A DNA stretch of 64,000 nt from Lachnospiraceae bacterium G11 (GCA_900103495.1 FMWZ01000010.1:1-64000), one strand, 5' to 3'. Counted from the first letter of the stretch, positions 17,849-27,890 are shown. Translations and numbers: made by a program. The notes: generated from the sequence alone by a model not told the origin.

Positions 17849-18027
17849 TTAACCAGGATAAAGCAATGATAAACAGAATGCTCAAGCGAGAAGATGAGAT
17901 AGCATATGAGAAGGCAATTGCCAGAGACTTGGAGAATGCCAAGAAAGAACTCGCCAGGAAGGATAATGAATTAGCCCAGAAAGATGCTAGTATCCAAGAG
18001 TTGAAGAAAAAACTAGAAGAAAAATAA
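17845..18027 (+). CDS. Small coiled-coil protein, unknown
   Basis: 60 residues, starting at an ATG that overlaps the HEPN stop (ATGA) and ending in a Lys/Glu coiled coil (heptads around ARKDNELAQKDASIQE). The sequence resembles the C-terminal tails of PD-(D/E)XK Rpn-family transposase-like proteins in Lachnospiraceae, so it may be a remnant of such a gene now translated through coupling, or a third small member of the toxin-antitoxin unit. No function can be given. Confidence 0.45.
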   Translation: MINQDKAMINRMLKREDEIAYEKAIARDLENAKKELARKDNELAQKDASIQELKKKLEEK

Positions 18028-18041
18028 TTATAGGAGGAGCC

Positions 18042-18848
18042 ATGTCTATACTTTCAAGAATTATAAGAACTGCAGTTCCGATACCAAAAGTTGAAAGTTT
18101 CGATAAGTATCTTTTCATCGGGCCACACCCTGATGATATAGAAATTGGTGCAGGGGCTACGGCGGCCAAACTGGCGGCACTTGGAAAGAAGGTTACTTTT
18201 CTTGTATGCCTCGACGGAAGATATGGGCTTGAGAATGCGACTGAGGGAATCACATCAGAGGAGCTTATAGAGATAAGGAAAAAGGAGGCTGTTGCCTCGG
18301 CGAAGATGCTTGGAGTATCCGACGTAAGATTCCTTGGCCTTTCGGATGGAGGATTCTATAGAATCGGTCTGGAGGGAGGAGAGATCCCTGATGAAGGAAG
18401 CTTACTTGCAAAGATGGCGAGGGTAATAGGAGAGGTACAACCGGACATTATCTTTGCTACGGACCCGGATGTAAAGAGCGAGTGCCATACAGACCATATA
18501 AATGTTGGGGAGTGCGCCAAGAGACTGGCCTTTTTTGCTCCTTTTAAAGATATTATGGAAAAATTTGGAGCCGGGAATGCACAGGTGAGCGCAATTGCAT
18601 TCTATATGACCGGAAGACCCAACCGATATGTTGGGACAGGTAAAAGGCTGATCGACAAACAGCTTGCTTCAGTCTTCGAATGTCATAAAAGCCAATACCC
18701 TGAGGGTTGTCCCGACATAGATTCATTAAAACTATACATTAATCTAAGAGCCTTTTTCTTCGGATTAAGAAGCTTTAAAGGACGGGCAGAAGGCTTCCGT
18801 GTACTCGGAAGAACCCACATGCACTGCCTGCCGGAAGCAGAGAAATAA
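18042..18848 (+). CDS. PIG-L/LmbE family N-acetylglucosamine deacetylase-like protein
   Basis: 268 residues. Zn-dependent deacetylases of this family remove acetyl groups from GlcNAc-type substrates. The metal motif HPDD (29-32, [12 protein letters not shown]) and the second site CHTDH near residue 148 are present. The N-terminus has no signal peptide. TAGGAGGAG lies just before the ATG. The substrate is unknown (candidates: a low-molecular-weight thiol, glycolipid or antibiotic precursor). A short hairpin follows, then ackA, which has its own leader. Confidence 0.85.
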   Translation: MSILSRIIRTAVPIPKVESFDKYLFIGPHPDDIEIGAGATAAKLAALGKKVTFLVCLDGRYGLENATEGITSEELIEIRKKEAVASAKMLGVSDVRFLGLSDGGFYRIGLEGGEIPDEGSLLAKMARVIGEVQPDIIFATDPDVKSECHTDHINVGECAKRLAFFAPFKDIMEKFGAGNAQVSAIAFYMTGRPNRYVGTGKRLIDKQLASVFECHKSQYPEGCPDIDSLKLYINLRAFFFGLRSFKGRAEGFRVLGRTHMHCLPEAEK

Positions 18849-18849
18849 T

Positions 18850-18867
18850 GGGTGGAATCGTCCGCCC
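18850..18867 (+). terminator. Short hairpin between the deacetylase gene and ackA
   Basis: GGGTGGA/TCCGCCC stem (one wobble) with a 4-base loop, followed by AAAAAG rather than T's on this strand; weak as a terminator. Confidence 0.3.
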
Positions 18868-18918
18868 AAAAAGTGTAAAATAAGAAAAGAAATCGTCTTT
18901 AACTTTGGAGGTAGAAAA

Positions 18919-20112
18919 GTGAAAGTATTAGTTATTAACTGCGGAAGTTCATCATTAAAGTACCAGCTTATTGATTCAGATACAGAGGCAGTTCTTGCAA
19001 AGGGACTTTGCGAGCGAATCGGAATCGAAGGAAGCTGCATTACACATAATAAAGCAGGTGCTGACAAGCAGACCTGGACATCGCCCATGCCCGACCACAC
19101 CGAGGCAGTAAGACTTGTTGTTGAGAAGCTTACAGATCCTGAGGTAGGCGCTGTTAAGTCCTTATCCGAGATTGACGCCATCGGACACAGAATCGTTCAC
19201 GGCGGCGAGAAGTTTGCTTCAAGCGTTGTGATCAACGATGAAGTTATTAAGGCTATTGAGGAGTGTAACGACCTTGCACCTCTTCACAACCCTGCAAACC
19301 TTATCGGAATCAGAGCATGCCAGAAGATTATGCCTAATGTTCCCATGGTTGCAGTGTTTGATACAGCATTCCATCAGACAATGCCCGAGAAGGCTTATCT
19401 TTATGGTTTGCCCCTTAAGTACTACAGAGAGTATAAGATTAGAAGATACGGCTTCCACGGAACCAGCCACGACTTCGTAAGTAAGAGAGCGGCTGAGATT
19501 CTTGGAAAGAAGAGAGAAGATTTAAGAATCATCGTTTGCCACCTTGGAAACGGTGCATCCGTATCTGCTGTTAAATACGGCAAGTCCGTAGATACATCCA
19601 TGGGTATGACACCCCTTGAAGGTCTTATCATGGGAACCCGTTCCGGTGATATCGATCCTGCGATTGTTGATTTCATCGCCCAGAAGGAGAACCTTTCTTT
19701 CAAGGAAGTAAACAACATCCTTAACAAGAAGTCAGGTGTACTCGGACTTTCAGACGGAGTAAGCTCAGACTTCAGAGACCTGGCAAAGGCTGCAGAAGAA
19801 GGAAATAAAGCTGCCAAGACAGCTCTTGAAACATACACATATCACGTAGGAAAATACATCGGTGCCTACGCAGCAGCAATGGGCGGAGTTGACGCCATTG
19901 CATTTACTGCAGGTGTCGGCGAGAATGACGCAGATACCAGAGCGGCAATCGGTGAGTACATGGCATTCCTTGATACAAAGATTGACCCTGTGAAGAATAA
20001 GGTTAGAGGTGAGGAGAGAATCATCTCCACCGACGACTCCAAGGTGAAGGTTCTTTGCATCCCCACAAACGAGGAGCTTGCCATCGCAAGAGAGACAGTA
20101 AGACTGGTTTAG
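18919..20112 (+). CDS. ackA: Acetate kinase
   Basis: 397 residues from GTG 18919, chosen because TTGGAGG sits 8 bases upstream and the product then begins [15 protein letters not shown], the ASKHA phosphate-1 motif at its normal place. GFHGTSH (substrate and catalytic segment), CHLGNGAS and TAGVGEND are also present. It converts acetyl phosphate and ADP to acetate and ATP, the final energy-yielding step of acetate formation. The usual partner pta is not adjacent. Strong codon bias suggests high expression. Confidence 0.97.
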   Translation: MKVLVINCGSSSLKYQLIDSDTEAVLAKGLCERIGIEGSCITHNKAGADKQTWTSPMPDHTEAVRLVVEKLTDPEVGAVKSLSEIDAIGHRIVHGGEKFASSVVINDEVIKAIEECNDLAPLHNPANLIGIRACQKIMPNVPMVAVFDTAFHQTMPEKAYLYGLPLKYYREYKIRRYGFHGTSHDFVSKRAAEILGKKREDLRIIVCHLGNGASVSAVKYGKSVDTSMGMTPLEGLIMGTRSGDIDPAIVDFIAQKENLSFKEVNNILNKKSGVLGLSDGVSSDFRDLAKAAEEGNKAAKTALETYTYHVGKYIGAYAAAMGGVDAIAFTAGVGENDADTRAAIGEYMAFLDTKIDPVKNKVRGEERIISTDDSKVKVLCIPTNEELAIARETVRLV

Positions 20113-20134
20113 AATCGGAGACAGAGAGTTACTG

Positions 20135-21469
20135 ATGACATTAAATATGCCCCCAAAGGTAAAAAGAATAATAGAAACCTTGGAAGAGGCAGGCTATGAA
20201 GCATATGTGGTCGGCGGATGCGTGCGAGACAGTATATTGAATCGCACCCCCGACGACTGGGATATTACGACCTCCGCATTACCTGCGGAGGTTAAGTCGC
20301 TTTTTCATGCCACTATTGATACCGGACTGCAGCACGGCACCGTATCTGTTCTCATGGACAAGGAAACCTTCGAGGTTACTACCTACAGAGTGGATGGTGA
20401 GTACGAGGACGGAAGGCATCCCAAGGAGGTAACCTTCACCCCTTCCCTTGAGGAGGATCTGAAGCGCAGAGATTTCACCATCAATGCCATGGCCTATAAC
20501 GACAAGAAAGGCCTTGTGGACTTGTTTGACGGAATGGGCGACATCGAAAGAAAGGTGATTCGCGCCGTCGGAGAGCCTGACAAACGCTTCGAGGAAGACG
20601 CCCTAAGAGTTATGAGAGCGGTGAGATTTTCCGCCCAGCTTGGTTATGAAATTGAGGCAAAAACAGCAGACGCTATAAAACGTCATGCCGAAAACCTTAA
20701 GAAAGTCAGTGCAGAGCGAATCCAGGTGGAGCTTACAAAGCTTCTGGTGTCAGATCATCCTGACTATATTAAGAAGGCCTATGAACTTGGTATTACTAAG
20801 ATTATCCTTCCGGAGTTTGACACGGCAATGGAGACGGGACAGAATAACCCGCATCACTGCTACAGTGTGGGAGAACATACCTTAGAGACCCTAAGGAATA
20901 TAAGGTCAGACAAGGTGCTGAGGCTTACCATGCTGTTCCACGACTTAAGCAAACCCGATGTCAAGACCACCGATGAGGAGGGAATTGACCACTTCAGAGG
21001 CCATCAGCAGCACGGAGCCGAGAAGGCCAAGGAAGTTCTTAGAAGGCTTCGTTTTGACAATGACACCATAAGAGATGTGAGCAAGCTGGTGGAATTCCAC
21101 GACTATGGCCTCAACGTAAAGCCCACCCAGGCCATTGTAAGAAGAGCAATTAACAAAATCGGAGAGGACTTGTTCCCCCTGTTTCTCGAGGTAAGGCGCG
21201 CGGACATGATGGGCCAGAGCAACTACCAAAGAGAAGAAAAAGAGGAACAACTTAATTCCTGGAAAAGATTTTATGATAAGATAGTTAAAGAGGGTCAGTG
21301 CGTTAGCCTTAAGACCCTTGATATTTCAGGGCGCGACATTATTGCCCTCAAACCTGACATTAAGGGGCCGCAAATCGGAGAAATACTGAATGTGCTTCTT
21401 AATGAAGTGCTTGAGAACCCGGATTTGAACAGGAAGGAATTGCTGCTTGAAAGAGCAAAGGAATTATGA
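20135..21469 (+). CDS. cca: CCA tRNA nucleotidyltransferase with HD domain
   Basis: 444 residues. Polymerase-beta fold with GGCVRDSIL and the metal pair in DDWDIT, the RRDF basic segment, and the RVMRAVRFSAQLG nucleotide-selecting helix. An HD phosphohydrolase domain follows (LFHDLSKP and the later EFHDYG). It adds or repairs the 3' CCA of tRNAs, which matters here because both tRNA genes in the window lack encoded CCA. Its stop overlaps the next ATG (TTATGAAG). Confidence 0.95.
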   Translation: MTLNMPPKVKRIIETLEEAGYEAYVVGGCVRDSILNRTPDDWDITTSALPAEVKSLFHATIDTGLQHGTVSVLMDKETFEVTTYRVDGEYEDGRHPKEVTFTPSLEEDLKRRDFTINAMAYNDKKGLVDLFDGMGDIERKVIRAVGEPDKRFEEDALRVMRAVRFSAQLGYEIEAKTADAIKRHAENLKKVSAERIQVELTKLLVSDHPDYIKKAYELGITKIILPEFDTAMETGQNNPHHCYSVGEHTLETLRNIRSDKVLRLTMLFHDLSKPDVKTTDEEGIDHFRGHQQHGAEKAKEVLRRLRFDNDTIRDVSKLVEFHDYGLNVKPTQAIVRRAINKIGEDLFPLFLEVRRADMMGQSNYQREEKEEQLNSWKRFYDKIVKEGQCVSLKTLDISGRDIIALKPDIKGPQIGEILNVLLNEVLENPDLNRKELLLERAKEL

Positions 21470-22989
21470 AGAGAGCTAAATACCTGTTTTCATCAATTTT
21501 AATAGTGACTATGCTGTTCTCTGCAGGCTGTGGAAGGACGGTTTCCGCTACAGAGAATCCCGACACCTACAAGAAGACCGAGGCGGGCATGATCGAACTT
21601 CGCCCCGGAAGCTATGACTCGGCGGACACCTGCGTGCTTATGGAAGTAGATGAGGAGGCAAAAACCGCGACTTTCTACAACCTTGATATAGAGAGAAACT
21701 ATACCTTAAGCTACGACAGCATGACCTACTTCTACGACAAGTATAAGACTGCTCTTACGCCGGGGCTTTTGGAGCCGGGAAGCATCGTGGATATCACTTT
21801 CCTAAAGAGCTCCAAGAGACTTAATACATTGATGTACTCCCCTGATGCATGGGAATATACGGAGATTAACAGAGTTTCGATCGACGAAGACAGAAGAGTC
21901 ATCGACGTTGGGAACGATACATATAAATATGACGATTCACTGAAGCTTCTTGAAGATACCGATGAGATTACCTTTATGGATATTAACCCTGTGGACATTC
22001 TTACCATCAGGGGTATCGGCAAGACAGCAGCCACAGTTAAGGTTGAAAAGGGCCACGGCTATCTGAGACTCACCGGAGAAGAAAGAATGGTGGGTGGATA
22101 TATAGAGTGCGGCAAGGTTATTAAGCAGATAGCGGAAGACATGCTTCTTACCGTGCCTGAGGGAACCTACGACGTTTACCTTACCAATAAGGGAGCGGAA
22201 CTGACCCAGACCGTAACAGTGGAAAGAAACAAGGAAGTAACCATAGACCTTTCGGAATATAAACCTGAGAGTCTTGAAAAGGTGGCAACGGTGATTTTCA
22301 CTGTGACTCCTTCCGATGCCAAGGTCTTTATTGACGGTAAGGAAACGGACGTATCAAAGCCCGTTACGCTGGAATATGGCATTCATCAAGTCCTTGCCAA
22401 GGCCGAGGGTTACGTAACCACCACAAGCTATATAAGGATAGCTGAGGATTCGGCGGGAATCAGCATTAAGCTTGATCCCGATACTGACGGAAACAAGAAG
22501 GGTACCGTAAGCGGTTCCGATTATAATAAGACTGTAAGTGGTTCAGATAAGATAACACCCACACCTACGCCCACGGGAACGGTAAGCGGCTCGGATGTAA
22601 CCCCTACTCCTACCGCGACACCAACACCTACGGCAACCCCCACTCCTACCGTTACACCTACGGTAACACCGACCCCTACGGCCACGGCCACACCCACTCC
22701 TACAGGGACGGTAAGCGGCTCGGATAAAGGAACCACAACTCCCACCTATGTACCGGGAGCATCAACTTATCCCAGAATCATTATCGATTCGCCCATTGGA
22801 GTTGAAGTGTACGTTGATGGCTATTATGTGGGACTTTCTCCTCTCGGATTTAAGAAGACCGAAGGCGAACATGTCATCACTTTAAGCAAGAGAGGATACG
22901 AGAATAAGTCATACACCATAAAGGCCGATTCTGACGACAAAGATGTCAGTTATTCCTTCTCTGAGCTAATAGAATCATCGAATAATTAA
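21466..22989 (+). CDS. PEGA-domain lipoprotein with Thr-Pro/TVSGSD linker
   Basis: 507 residues. Signal peptide with lipobox FSAGC, so anchored outside the membrane. The N-terminal 260 residues are beta-rich and unassigned. A first PEGA-like domain covers about 265-325 (VFIDGKETDVSKPVTLEYG), a low-complexity Thr/Pro linker about 345-425, and a second PEGA domain about 435-500 (EVYVDGYYVGLSPL). PEGA domains occur in surface proteins and are thought to bind cell-wall components or other proteins. It is translationally coupled to cca, a surprising partner with no obvious functional link. Confidence 0.82.
   Translation: MKRAKYLFSSILIVTMLFSAGCGRTVSATENPDTYKKTEAGMIELRPGSYDSADTCVLMEVDEEAKTATFYNLDIERNYTLSYDSMTYFYDKYKTALTPGLLEPGSIVDITFLKSSKRLNTLMYSPDAWEYTEINRVSIDEDRRVIDVGNDTYKYDDSLKLLEDTDEITFMDINPVDILTIRGIGKTAATVKVEKGHGYLRLTGEERMVGGYIECGKVIKQIAEDMLLTVPEGTYDVYLTNKGAELTQTVTVERNKEVTIDLSEYKPESLEKVATVIFTVTPSDAKVFIDGKETDVSKPVTLEYGIHQVLAKAEGYVTTTSYIRIAEDSAGISIKLDPDTDGNKKGTVSGSDYNKTVSGSDKITPTPTPTGTVSGSDVTPTPTATPTPTATPTPTVTPTVTPTPTATATPTPTGTVSGSDKGTTTPTYVPGASTYPRIIIDSPIGVEVYVDGYYVGLSPLGFKKTEGEHVITLSKRGYENKSYTIKADSDDKDVSYSFSELIESSNN
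22497..22740 (+). repeat. Low-complexity repeat coding for TVSGSD and Thr-Pro runs
   Basis: Four copies of a segment coding for TVSGSD (with the DNA core GGTAAGCGG in three) are separated by runs of ACxCCx codons for Thr-Pro. A slippage-prone tract inside the PEGA lipoprotein gene; length may vary between strains. Confidence 0.7.
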
Positions 22990-23047
22990 AAAGCCGCTAC
23001 TAAAGTACCAAAAATGTGAAAAAACGGCTTAAAATGGGCAAAATTAC

Positions 23048-23076
23048 TTGACAAAGTCACCCTAAAAAGGTATATA
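23048..23076 (+). promoter_or_regulatory. Promoter of hup
   Basis: TTGACA (23048-23053), 17-base spacer, TATATA (23071-23076): close to consensus, as expected for an abundant DNA-binding protein. Confidence 0.8.
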
Positions 23077-23146
23077 TATGTATAGACGTCAGCAATTGAC
23101 GATCGTGGCTATACAATAAAGTATACTCAATAGGAGGAGTTCACAA

Positions 23147-23422
23147 ATGAACAAAACTGAATTAGTAGCAGCTATTGCACAGAAGGCAGAATTATCCAAG
23201 AAGGATGCTGAGAAGGCTGTAAAGGCTTTTACAGAAGTTGTAGCTAAGGAGTTAAAGAAGGGCGGAAAGGTTCAGTTAGTTGGCTTCGGTACATTCGAAG
23301 TAGCTAAGAGAGCAGCTAGAGAAGGCAGAAACCCTCAGAGCGGTAAGGTTATGAAGATTCCTGCATCAAAGGCTCCTAAGTTCAAAGCTGGTAAGGCTTT
23401 AAAGGATGAGGTTAACAAATAA
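23147..23422 (+). CDS. hup: HU family DNA-binding protein
   Basis: 91 residues, full HU length. MNKTELVAAIAQKAELSKKD forms the dimer helices; GFGTFEV followed by the RNPQSG arm is the DNA-bending beta arm. It has its own near-consensus promoter, an AGGAGG site and a strong terminator, forming a single-gene unit. Confidence 0.97.
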   Translation: MNKTELVAAIAQKAELSKKDAEKAVKAFTEVVAKELKKGGKVQLVGFGTFEVAKRAAREGRNPQSGKVMKIPASKAPKFKAGKALKDEVNK

Positions 23423-23438
23423 TTCTAATAAAGCTGAC

Positions 23439-23468
23439 AAGGGGATCTTCTGATCCCCTTATTTTTTT
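23439..23468 (+). terminator. Terminator of hup
   Basis: AAGGGGATC, TTCT loop, GATCCCCTT, then ATTTTTTT. It ends about 10 bases before the next ATG. Confidence 0.9.
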
Positions 23469-23478
23469 AAGGAATAGT

Positions 23479-23718
23479 ATGAGATTAGACAAATATTTAA
23501 AAGTATCAAGACTGATTAAAAGACGCACAATTGCCAATGAGGCTTGTGACGCAGGAAGAGTTCTTATCAATGATAAGGTCGCCAAGGCATCCACAGATGT
23601 CAAAGTTGGTGATATAATTACAGTGAACTTCGGTAACAAGGATGTGAAAGTTGAGGTTTTGAAGATTCTCGACACCACCAAAAAAGAAGAAGCAGGGGAT
23701 ATGTTTAAATACCTGTAA
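23479..23718 (+). CDS. rqcP: S4-domain RNA-binding protein, RqcP/YabO type
   Basis: 79 residues made of one S4 domain (MRLDKYLKVSRLIKRRTIANEAC...GRVLIND). RqcP works with RqcH in ribosome quality control, stabilising the P-site tRNA on stalled 50S subunits while alanine tails are added. The order hup-rqcP-divIC-tilS-hpt-ftsH is conserved in many Firmicutes and supports the assignment. Confidence 0.88.
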   Translation: MRLDKYLKVSRLIKRRTIANEACDAGRVLINDKVAKASTDVKVGDIITVNFGNKDVKVEVLKILDTTKKEEAGDMFKYL

Positions 23719-23731
23719 GGGAGGTGATTCC

Positions 23732-24049
23732 ATGGCCGAAAGACGACGGGTCGCATATAGAAAAAGAAGACAGAACCGTTTGAGCATAATCCTGGTAACA
23801 ATGGTTGTTATCATGATTATTGTGGTTGTAGGAATAGGAAGCATCGGTCTCCTTGAGAAGAGAAACGAACAAAGGGAAACCATCAACAATCTGAACGACC
23901 AGATTGATAAAGAGCATGAGAGAACCGAAGAAATAGAAGAGTACGCAAGATACACTGAAACTAAGCAGTTTATTATAGATTTGGCCCATGATAAGTTAGG
24001 GCTTGTTTACGACGGAGAGACTGTATTTAAAGAAGAAGATAATGATTAA
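23732..24049 (+). CDS. divIC: Septum formation initiator, DivIC/FtsB family
   Basis: 105 residues: basic cytoplasmic N-terminus (ERRRVAYRKRRQNR), one membrane helix (about 20-43), then an extracellular leucine-zipper coiled coil (NNLNDQIDKEHERTEE) and a C-terminal cap, the usual DivIC/FtsB layout. It joins FtsL and DivIB in the divisome. GGGAGGTGAT precedes the ATG. It overlaps tilS by 8 bases. Confidence 0.88.
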   Translation: MAERRRVAYRKRRQNRLSIILVTMVVIMIIVVVGIGSIGLLEKRNEQRETINNLNDQIDKEHERTEEIEEYARYTETKQFIIDLAHDKLGLVYDGETVFKEEDND

Positions 24050-25460
24050 GGTTGAAGAGTACATCAGAAACAACCGAATGATAGAGCCCGGTGATGTAGT
24101 ACTTGCAGGCGTATCAGGAGGGGCAGATTCCATCTGCCTCTTGTTTTTGTTACAGGGACTTAAGGAAAAGCTGTCCTTTAAGCTCATGGTGGCCCACGTC
24201 AACCACGGAATAAGGGAGGATGCGGAGGAGGACGCGGCCTATGTCAAGAAGGTCTGCGACGAACTAAGCATCCCTTTCTACGTTTGTAAGGCTGATATTC
24301 CGAAACTCTCCGAAGAATGGAAAATGTCAGAGGAAGAGACCGGAAGAAAGGTCAGATACGAGTTTTTTGAAAGCGTCTTAAAGAGTGAGGCACCGGAAGC
24401 CTATGAAGCCGGCAAGGTGAAAATTGCAGTGGCTCATCATGCGGAAGACAGGGCAGAAACCTTCCTCCTTAACCTTTTCAGGGGAACGGGCCTTAAAGGC
24501 CTTGCCTCCATTCAGCCCGTAAGGGGTAAAATCATAAGACCTCTCCTTTTCATGAGCCGTCAGGAAATTGAGAAGTATTTAGAGGATAAAAACATCGAGT
24601 TCAGGAAAGACTCCACCAACGAGGAGGATGATTACCTTAGAAACAGAATAAGGAATCACGTTCTTCCATATGTTAAGAGGGAAATTTCAAGCTCAGTTAT
24701 AGACAGGATAAACTTCACGGCAGATATAGCCACTGAAGCAGAGCGCTATATAGACGGACAGGTAAGAAATGCTTATTATACCTGCATCACCAATAAGAAT
24801 GATGTTTCCATAACAGTGGACACAAACCTTCTTACAAGAGAAGACCCTTATATCCAGAACAAGCTGATTCTTTTGATCCTTTCGGAACTGTCCGGGGGAG
24901 GAAAGGATATCGGTGGTGTTCATGTAAGAGCAGTGAGAACCCTTCTCAAAACAGAGGGCTCCCATGAGATAGACCTTCCCTACAGAATCAAGGCCAGAAA
25001 GATTTACGATACTCTTACATTTGGCGTGGAAGGTAAAACAGTTTTAAGGGAAAGAGAGGCTGTGGTTTTTTCCAAAGATTTGGAGAGGGAAGTTACAATC
25101 AAGGGCTATGGCAAGCTTAAATTCAAAAGCTTCCTTTGCGATGATGAAAAGCTTTCGTCTATTCCCCGAAATCAGTATACTAAATGGTTTGATTATGATA
25201 AAATAGGAGAATCCTTGACGGTGAGAAACAGAAATCAGGGAGACTATCTTATAATCAACAATTTCGGCCAGAGAAAGTCCTTACAGGACTACATGGTGGA
25301 TGAGAAAATCCCCAGGAATGAGAGAGATTCTATTCCCGTCTTAGCTGACGGAAATCATATTTTATGGGTGCTTGGCTACAGGGTCAGCGCCGGATTTAAG
25401 GTAGATAACAAAACCAGAAGAATTTTACAGGTTGAATTGGAGGAAGAAAACTATGACTGA
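24042..25460 (+). CDS. tilS: tRNA(Ile)-lysidine synthetase
   Basis: 472 residues from ATG 24042, which puts the PP-loop motif SGGADS at residues 25-30 as usual; an upstream in-frame start at 24003 would overlap divIC by 47 bases and is less likely. HVNHG and HHAEDRAET are further family signs, and a C-terminal substrate-binding domain is present. The enzyme makes lysidine at position 34 of the CAU isoleucine tRNA, an essential step. Overlaps hpt by 8 bases. Confidence 0.93.
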   Translation: MIKVEEYIRNNRMIEPGDVVLAGVSGGADSICLLFLLQGLKEKLSFKLMVAHVNHGIREDAEEDAAYVKKVCDELSIPFYVCKADIPKLSEEWKMSEEETGRKVRYEFFESVLKSEAPEAYEAGKVKIAVAHHAEDRAETFLLNLFRGTGLKGLASIQPVRGKIIRPLLFMSRQEIEKYLEDKNIEFRKDSTNEEDDYLRNRIRNHVLPYVKREISSSVIDRINFTADIATEAERYIDGQVRNAYYTCITNKNDVSITVDTNLLTREDPYIQNKLILLILSELSGGGKDIGGVHVRAVRTLLKTEGSHEIDLPYRIKARKIYDTLTFGVEGKTVLREREAVVFSKDLEREVTIKGYGKLKFKSFLCDDEKLSSIPRNQYTKWFDYDKIGESLTVRNRNQGDYLIINNFGQRKSLQDYMVDEKIPRNERDSIPVLADGNHILWVLGYRVSAGFKVDNKTRRILQVELEEENYD

Positions 25461-25983
25461 AAACGTAAAGGTAATGCTGTCGGAAGAAGAAGTTGACAAG
25501 AGAATCCAGGAGATCGGAGACCAGATCAGCAAAGACTATGCCGGTAAACAGGTTCACCTTGTATGCGTTTTAAAGGGCGGAGCATTTTTCATGGTTGAAC
25601 TCGCCAAGCGTATAACAGTACCCGTTTCATTGGATTTCATGTCTGTATCAAGCTACGGTTCAGACACCAAATCCAGTGGCGTTGTTAAGATTATTAAGGA
25701 CCTTGATGAGCCTTTAAACGGCAAGGATGTACTTGTTGTTGAAGACATTATCGATTCAGGAAGAACCTTAAGCTATCTACTGGAGATGCTTAAGGATAGA
25801 AAGCCTGCAAGCCTTAAGCTTTGCACACTTCTTGATAAGCCTTCAAGAAGAGTAATTGACGTTGACGTTGATTACACAGGCTTCCAGATTCCCGATGAAT
25901 TTGTTGTAGGCTACGGCCTTGATTACGATCAGAGATATCGTAATCTTCCTTATATAGGAATTATGGAACTGGGCGAAGAGTAA
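25453..25983 (+). CDS. hpt: Hypoxanthine phosphoribosyltransferase
   Basis: 176 residues from ATG 25453 (GGAGGAAG upstream). The PRPP-binding loop VLVVEDIIDSGRTLSYL and the FVVGYGLDYDQRYRNLPYIG C-terminal segment identify it. It salvages hypoxanthine and guanine to IMP and GMP. Located between tilS and ftsH as in Bacillus and most Clostridia. Confidence 0.95.
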   Translation: MTENVKVMLSEEEVDKRIQEIGDQISKDYAGKQVHLVCVLKGGAFFMVELAKRITVPVSLDFMSVSSYGSDTKSSGVVKIIKDLDEPLNGKDVLVVEDIIDSGRTLSYLLEMLKDRKPASLKLCTLLDKPSRRVIDVDVDYTGFQIPDEFVVGYGLDYDQRYRNLPYIGIMELGEE

Positions 25984-26007
25984 CTCTTTTCCCGCAAGGA
26001 GGTTATT

Positions 26008-27819
26008 TTGAAACAGAAAGACAGAAGTCTGAGCCCCTACTTTATTGTAATTATCATTCTTTTGCTTGTGACTTCGGGCATTAACCTCTTCCGCCAAAAG
26101 GAAGTGGAGTGCACCAAAGCTGAGTTTGCACAGTATATCGAAGACAATAAGGTAAGCAGCGTAACAATTTGCCCCAACAAGGAGGCACCCACCGGAAAGG
26201 CAATCATCACTATTTTCGGTGGCGATACATACACACTATATGCCACGGATGTAACGGAAATAGAGGCCATGGCTACAGAAGCCGGCATTAAGACCACCGT
26301 TACGGATATAGACCGTGACAACTGGTTTTTGAACCACATGTTTCCCATTCTTGTGGTTGGAATCTTAGCCATTTTCATCCTTCTTATGATGAATGGCCAG
26401 GCAGCCGGCGGAAGCACCAATGCCAAGATGATGAACTTCGGTAAATCAAGAGCCCGCATGATTGTAGGTGACGGTGAAGTTACCTTCAAGGATGTGGCAG
26501 GTCTTGATGAAGAGAAGGAAGCTCTTGAAGAAATTGTCGATTTCCTTAAGAATCCCGGGAAGTTCACCAAGGTTGGTGCCAGAATCCCCAAGGGCGTTCT
26601 ACTTGAGGGCCCTCCCGGAACAGGTAAGACACTTCTTGCAAGAGCGGTTGCTGGTGAAGCTAAAGTTCCTTTCTTTAGCATCTCCGGTTCCGACTTTGTA
26701 GAGATGTTTGTGGGTGTCGGTGCATCCAGAGTAAGAGACTTATTCGAGGACGCCAAGAAGAATAAACCTTGTATTGTATTTATAGATGAGATTGATGCGG
26801 TTGCAAGACGTCGTGGTACCGGTATGGGTGGTGGCCACGATGAGAGAGAGCAGACTCTTAACCAGCTGCTTGTTGAGATGGACGGCTTCGGAATAAATGA
26901 AGGCGTTATCGTTATGGCGGCAACCAACAGAGTCGACATCCTTGATCCCGCTATTATGAGACCCGGAAGATTTGACAGAAAGGTAGCTGTTGGAACTCCC
27001 GACGTTAAGGGCAGAGAGGAAATCCTTAAAGTTCATGCAAGAAACAAACCTCTTGCAGAGGATGTTAATCTTAAAGAGATTGCTCATTCAACATCAGGCT
27101 TCACAGGAGCAGATCTTGAGAACCTTCTCAATGAATCAGCCATCTGTGCGGCAATGGACAACAGAAGTTTTGTCAAAGCAGAAGATATAAAGAAGTCATT
27201 TATTAAAGTCGGAATCGGCGCGGAGAAGAAGAGCCGTGTGGTAACCGATAAGGATAAGAAGATTACTGCTTATCATGAGTCGGGACATGCAATTCTCTTC
27301 CACGTTCTTCCCGATGTGGGACCTGTATATACGGTATCAATTATACCTACAGGAGAGGGCGCTGCGGGCTACACAATGCCCATCAACGAATCCGACGACC
27401 GTCATATGACCAAGGGCAAGATGCTCCAGGAAATCATGGTATTCCTTGGAGGTCGTATCGCCGAGCAGATCATCTTTGATGATGTTACAACGGGGGCATC
27501 AAACGATATCAAGCGAGCAACCCACATGGCCAGAAAGATGGTTACTGCCTTTGGTATGTCAGATGAAATCGGCCTTGTAAGCTACGACAACGATGAAGAC
27601 GAAGTCTTCATAGGACGTGACCTTGCACATGCCAAGAATTTCAGTGACGCAACGGCAAGCAAGATTGACCTTGAGGTCAAGAAGATTATCGATGATTGTT
27701 ACGCTAAGGCTCGTAAGATCATCGAAGACAATATGGAAGTGCTTCACGCATGCTCCAATCTCCTTATCGAGAAAGAGCGTATTGGAAGGGAAGAGTTTGA
27801 GGCACTGTTTGGGGAGTAA
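26008..27819 (+). CDS. ftsH: ATP-dependent zinc metalloprotease
   Basis: 603 residues from TTG 26008, supported by GCAAGGAGG just upstream. Two membrane helices (about 10-26 and 110-129) flank a small extracellular domain. AAA+ module: Walker A GPPGTGKT (201-208), FIDEIDAV Walker B, and the second region of homology GRFDR. Protease zinc motif HESGH at 423-427. It degrades misfolded membrane proteins and regulatory substrates. The C-terminus lacks the long acidic tail of some orthologues. Confidence 0.97.
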   Translation: MKQKDRSLSPYFIVIIILLLVTSGINLFRQKEVECTKAEFAQYIEDNKVSSVTICPNKEAPTGKAIITIFGGDTYTLYATDVTEIEAMATEAGIKTTVTDIDRDNWFLNHMFPILVVGILAIFILLMMNGQAAGGSTNAKMMNFGKSRARMIVGDGEVTFKDVAGLDEEKEALEEIVDFLKNPGKFTKVGARIPKGVLLEGPPGTGKTLLARAVAGEAKVPFFSISGSDFVEMFVGVGASRVRDLFEDAKKNKPCIVFIDEIDAVARRRGTGMGGGHDEREQTLNQLLVEMDGFGINEGVIVMAATNRVDILDPAIMRPGRFDRKVAVGTPDVKGREEILKVHARNKPLAEDVNLKEIAHSTSGFTGADLENLLNESAICAAMDNRSFVKAEDIKKSFIKVGIGAEKKSRVVTDKDKKITAYHESGHAILFHVLPDVGPVYTVSIIPTGEGAAGYTMPINESDDRHMTKGKMLQEIMVFLGGRIAEQIIFDDVTTGASNDIKRATHMARKMVTAFGMSDEIGLVSYDNDEDEVFIGRDLAHAKNFSDATASKIDLEVKKIIDDCYAKARKIIEDNMEVLHACSNLLIEKERIGREEFEALFGE

Positions 27820-27846
27820 AATAATCTGGGGGATAGTATGACATTA

Positions 27847-27890
27847 AACGGGACGAAAGCATCTTCGGATTGTTTTCGTCCCGTTATTTA
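27847..27890 (+). terminator. Terminator of the tilS-hpt-ftsH operon
   Basis: AACGGGACGAAA and TTTCGTCCCGTT form a 12-bp stem around a 15-base loop, followed by ATTTAT. Confidence 0.75.

Noticed and set aside
22497-22740. CRISPR-like regular repeat
   Set aside because: The repeats are in-frame coding, unequal in spacing and lack spacers.
22521-22745. Gly/Val-rich minus-strand frame opposite the Thr-Pro tract
   Set aside because: Antisense of ACx/CCx repeats in the PEGA lipoprotein gene; no start signal.
26037-26939. 300-codon open frame on the minus strand inside ftsH
   Set aside because: ftsH is fully supported by motifs; the reverse frame is an accident of codon bias.
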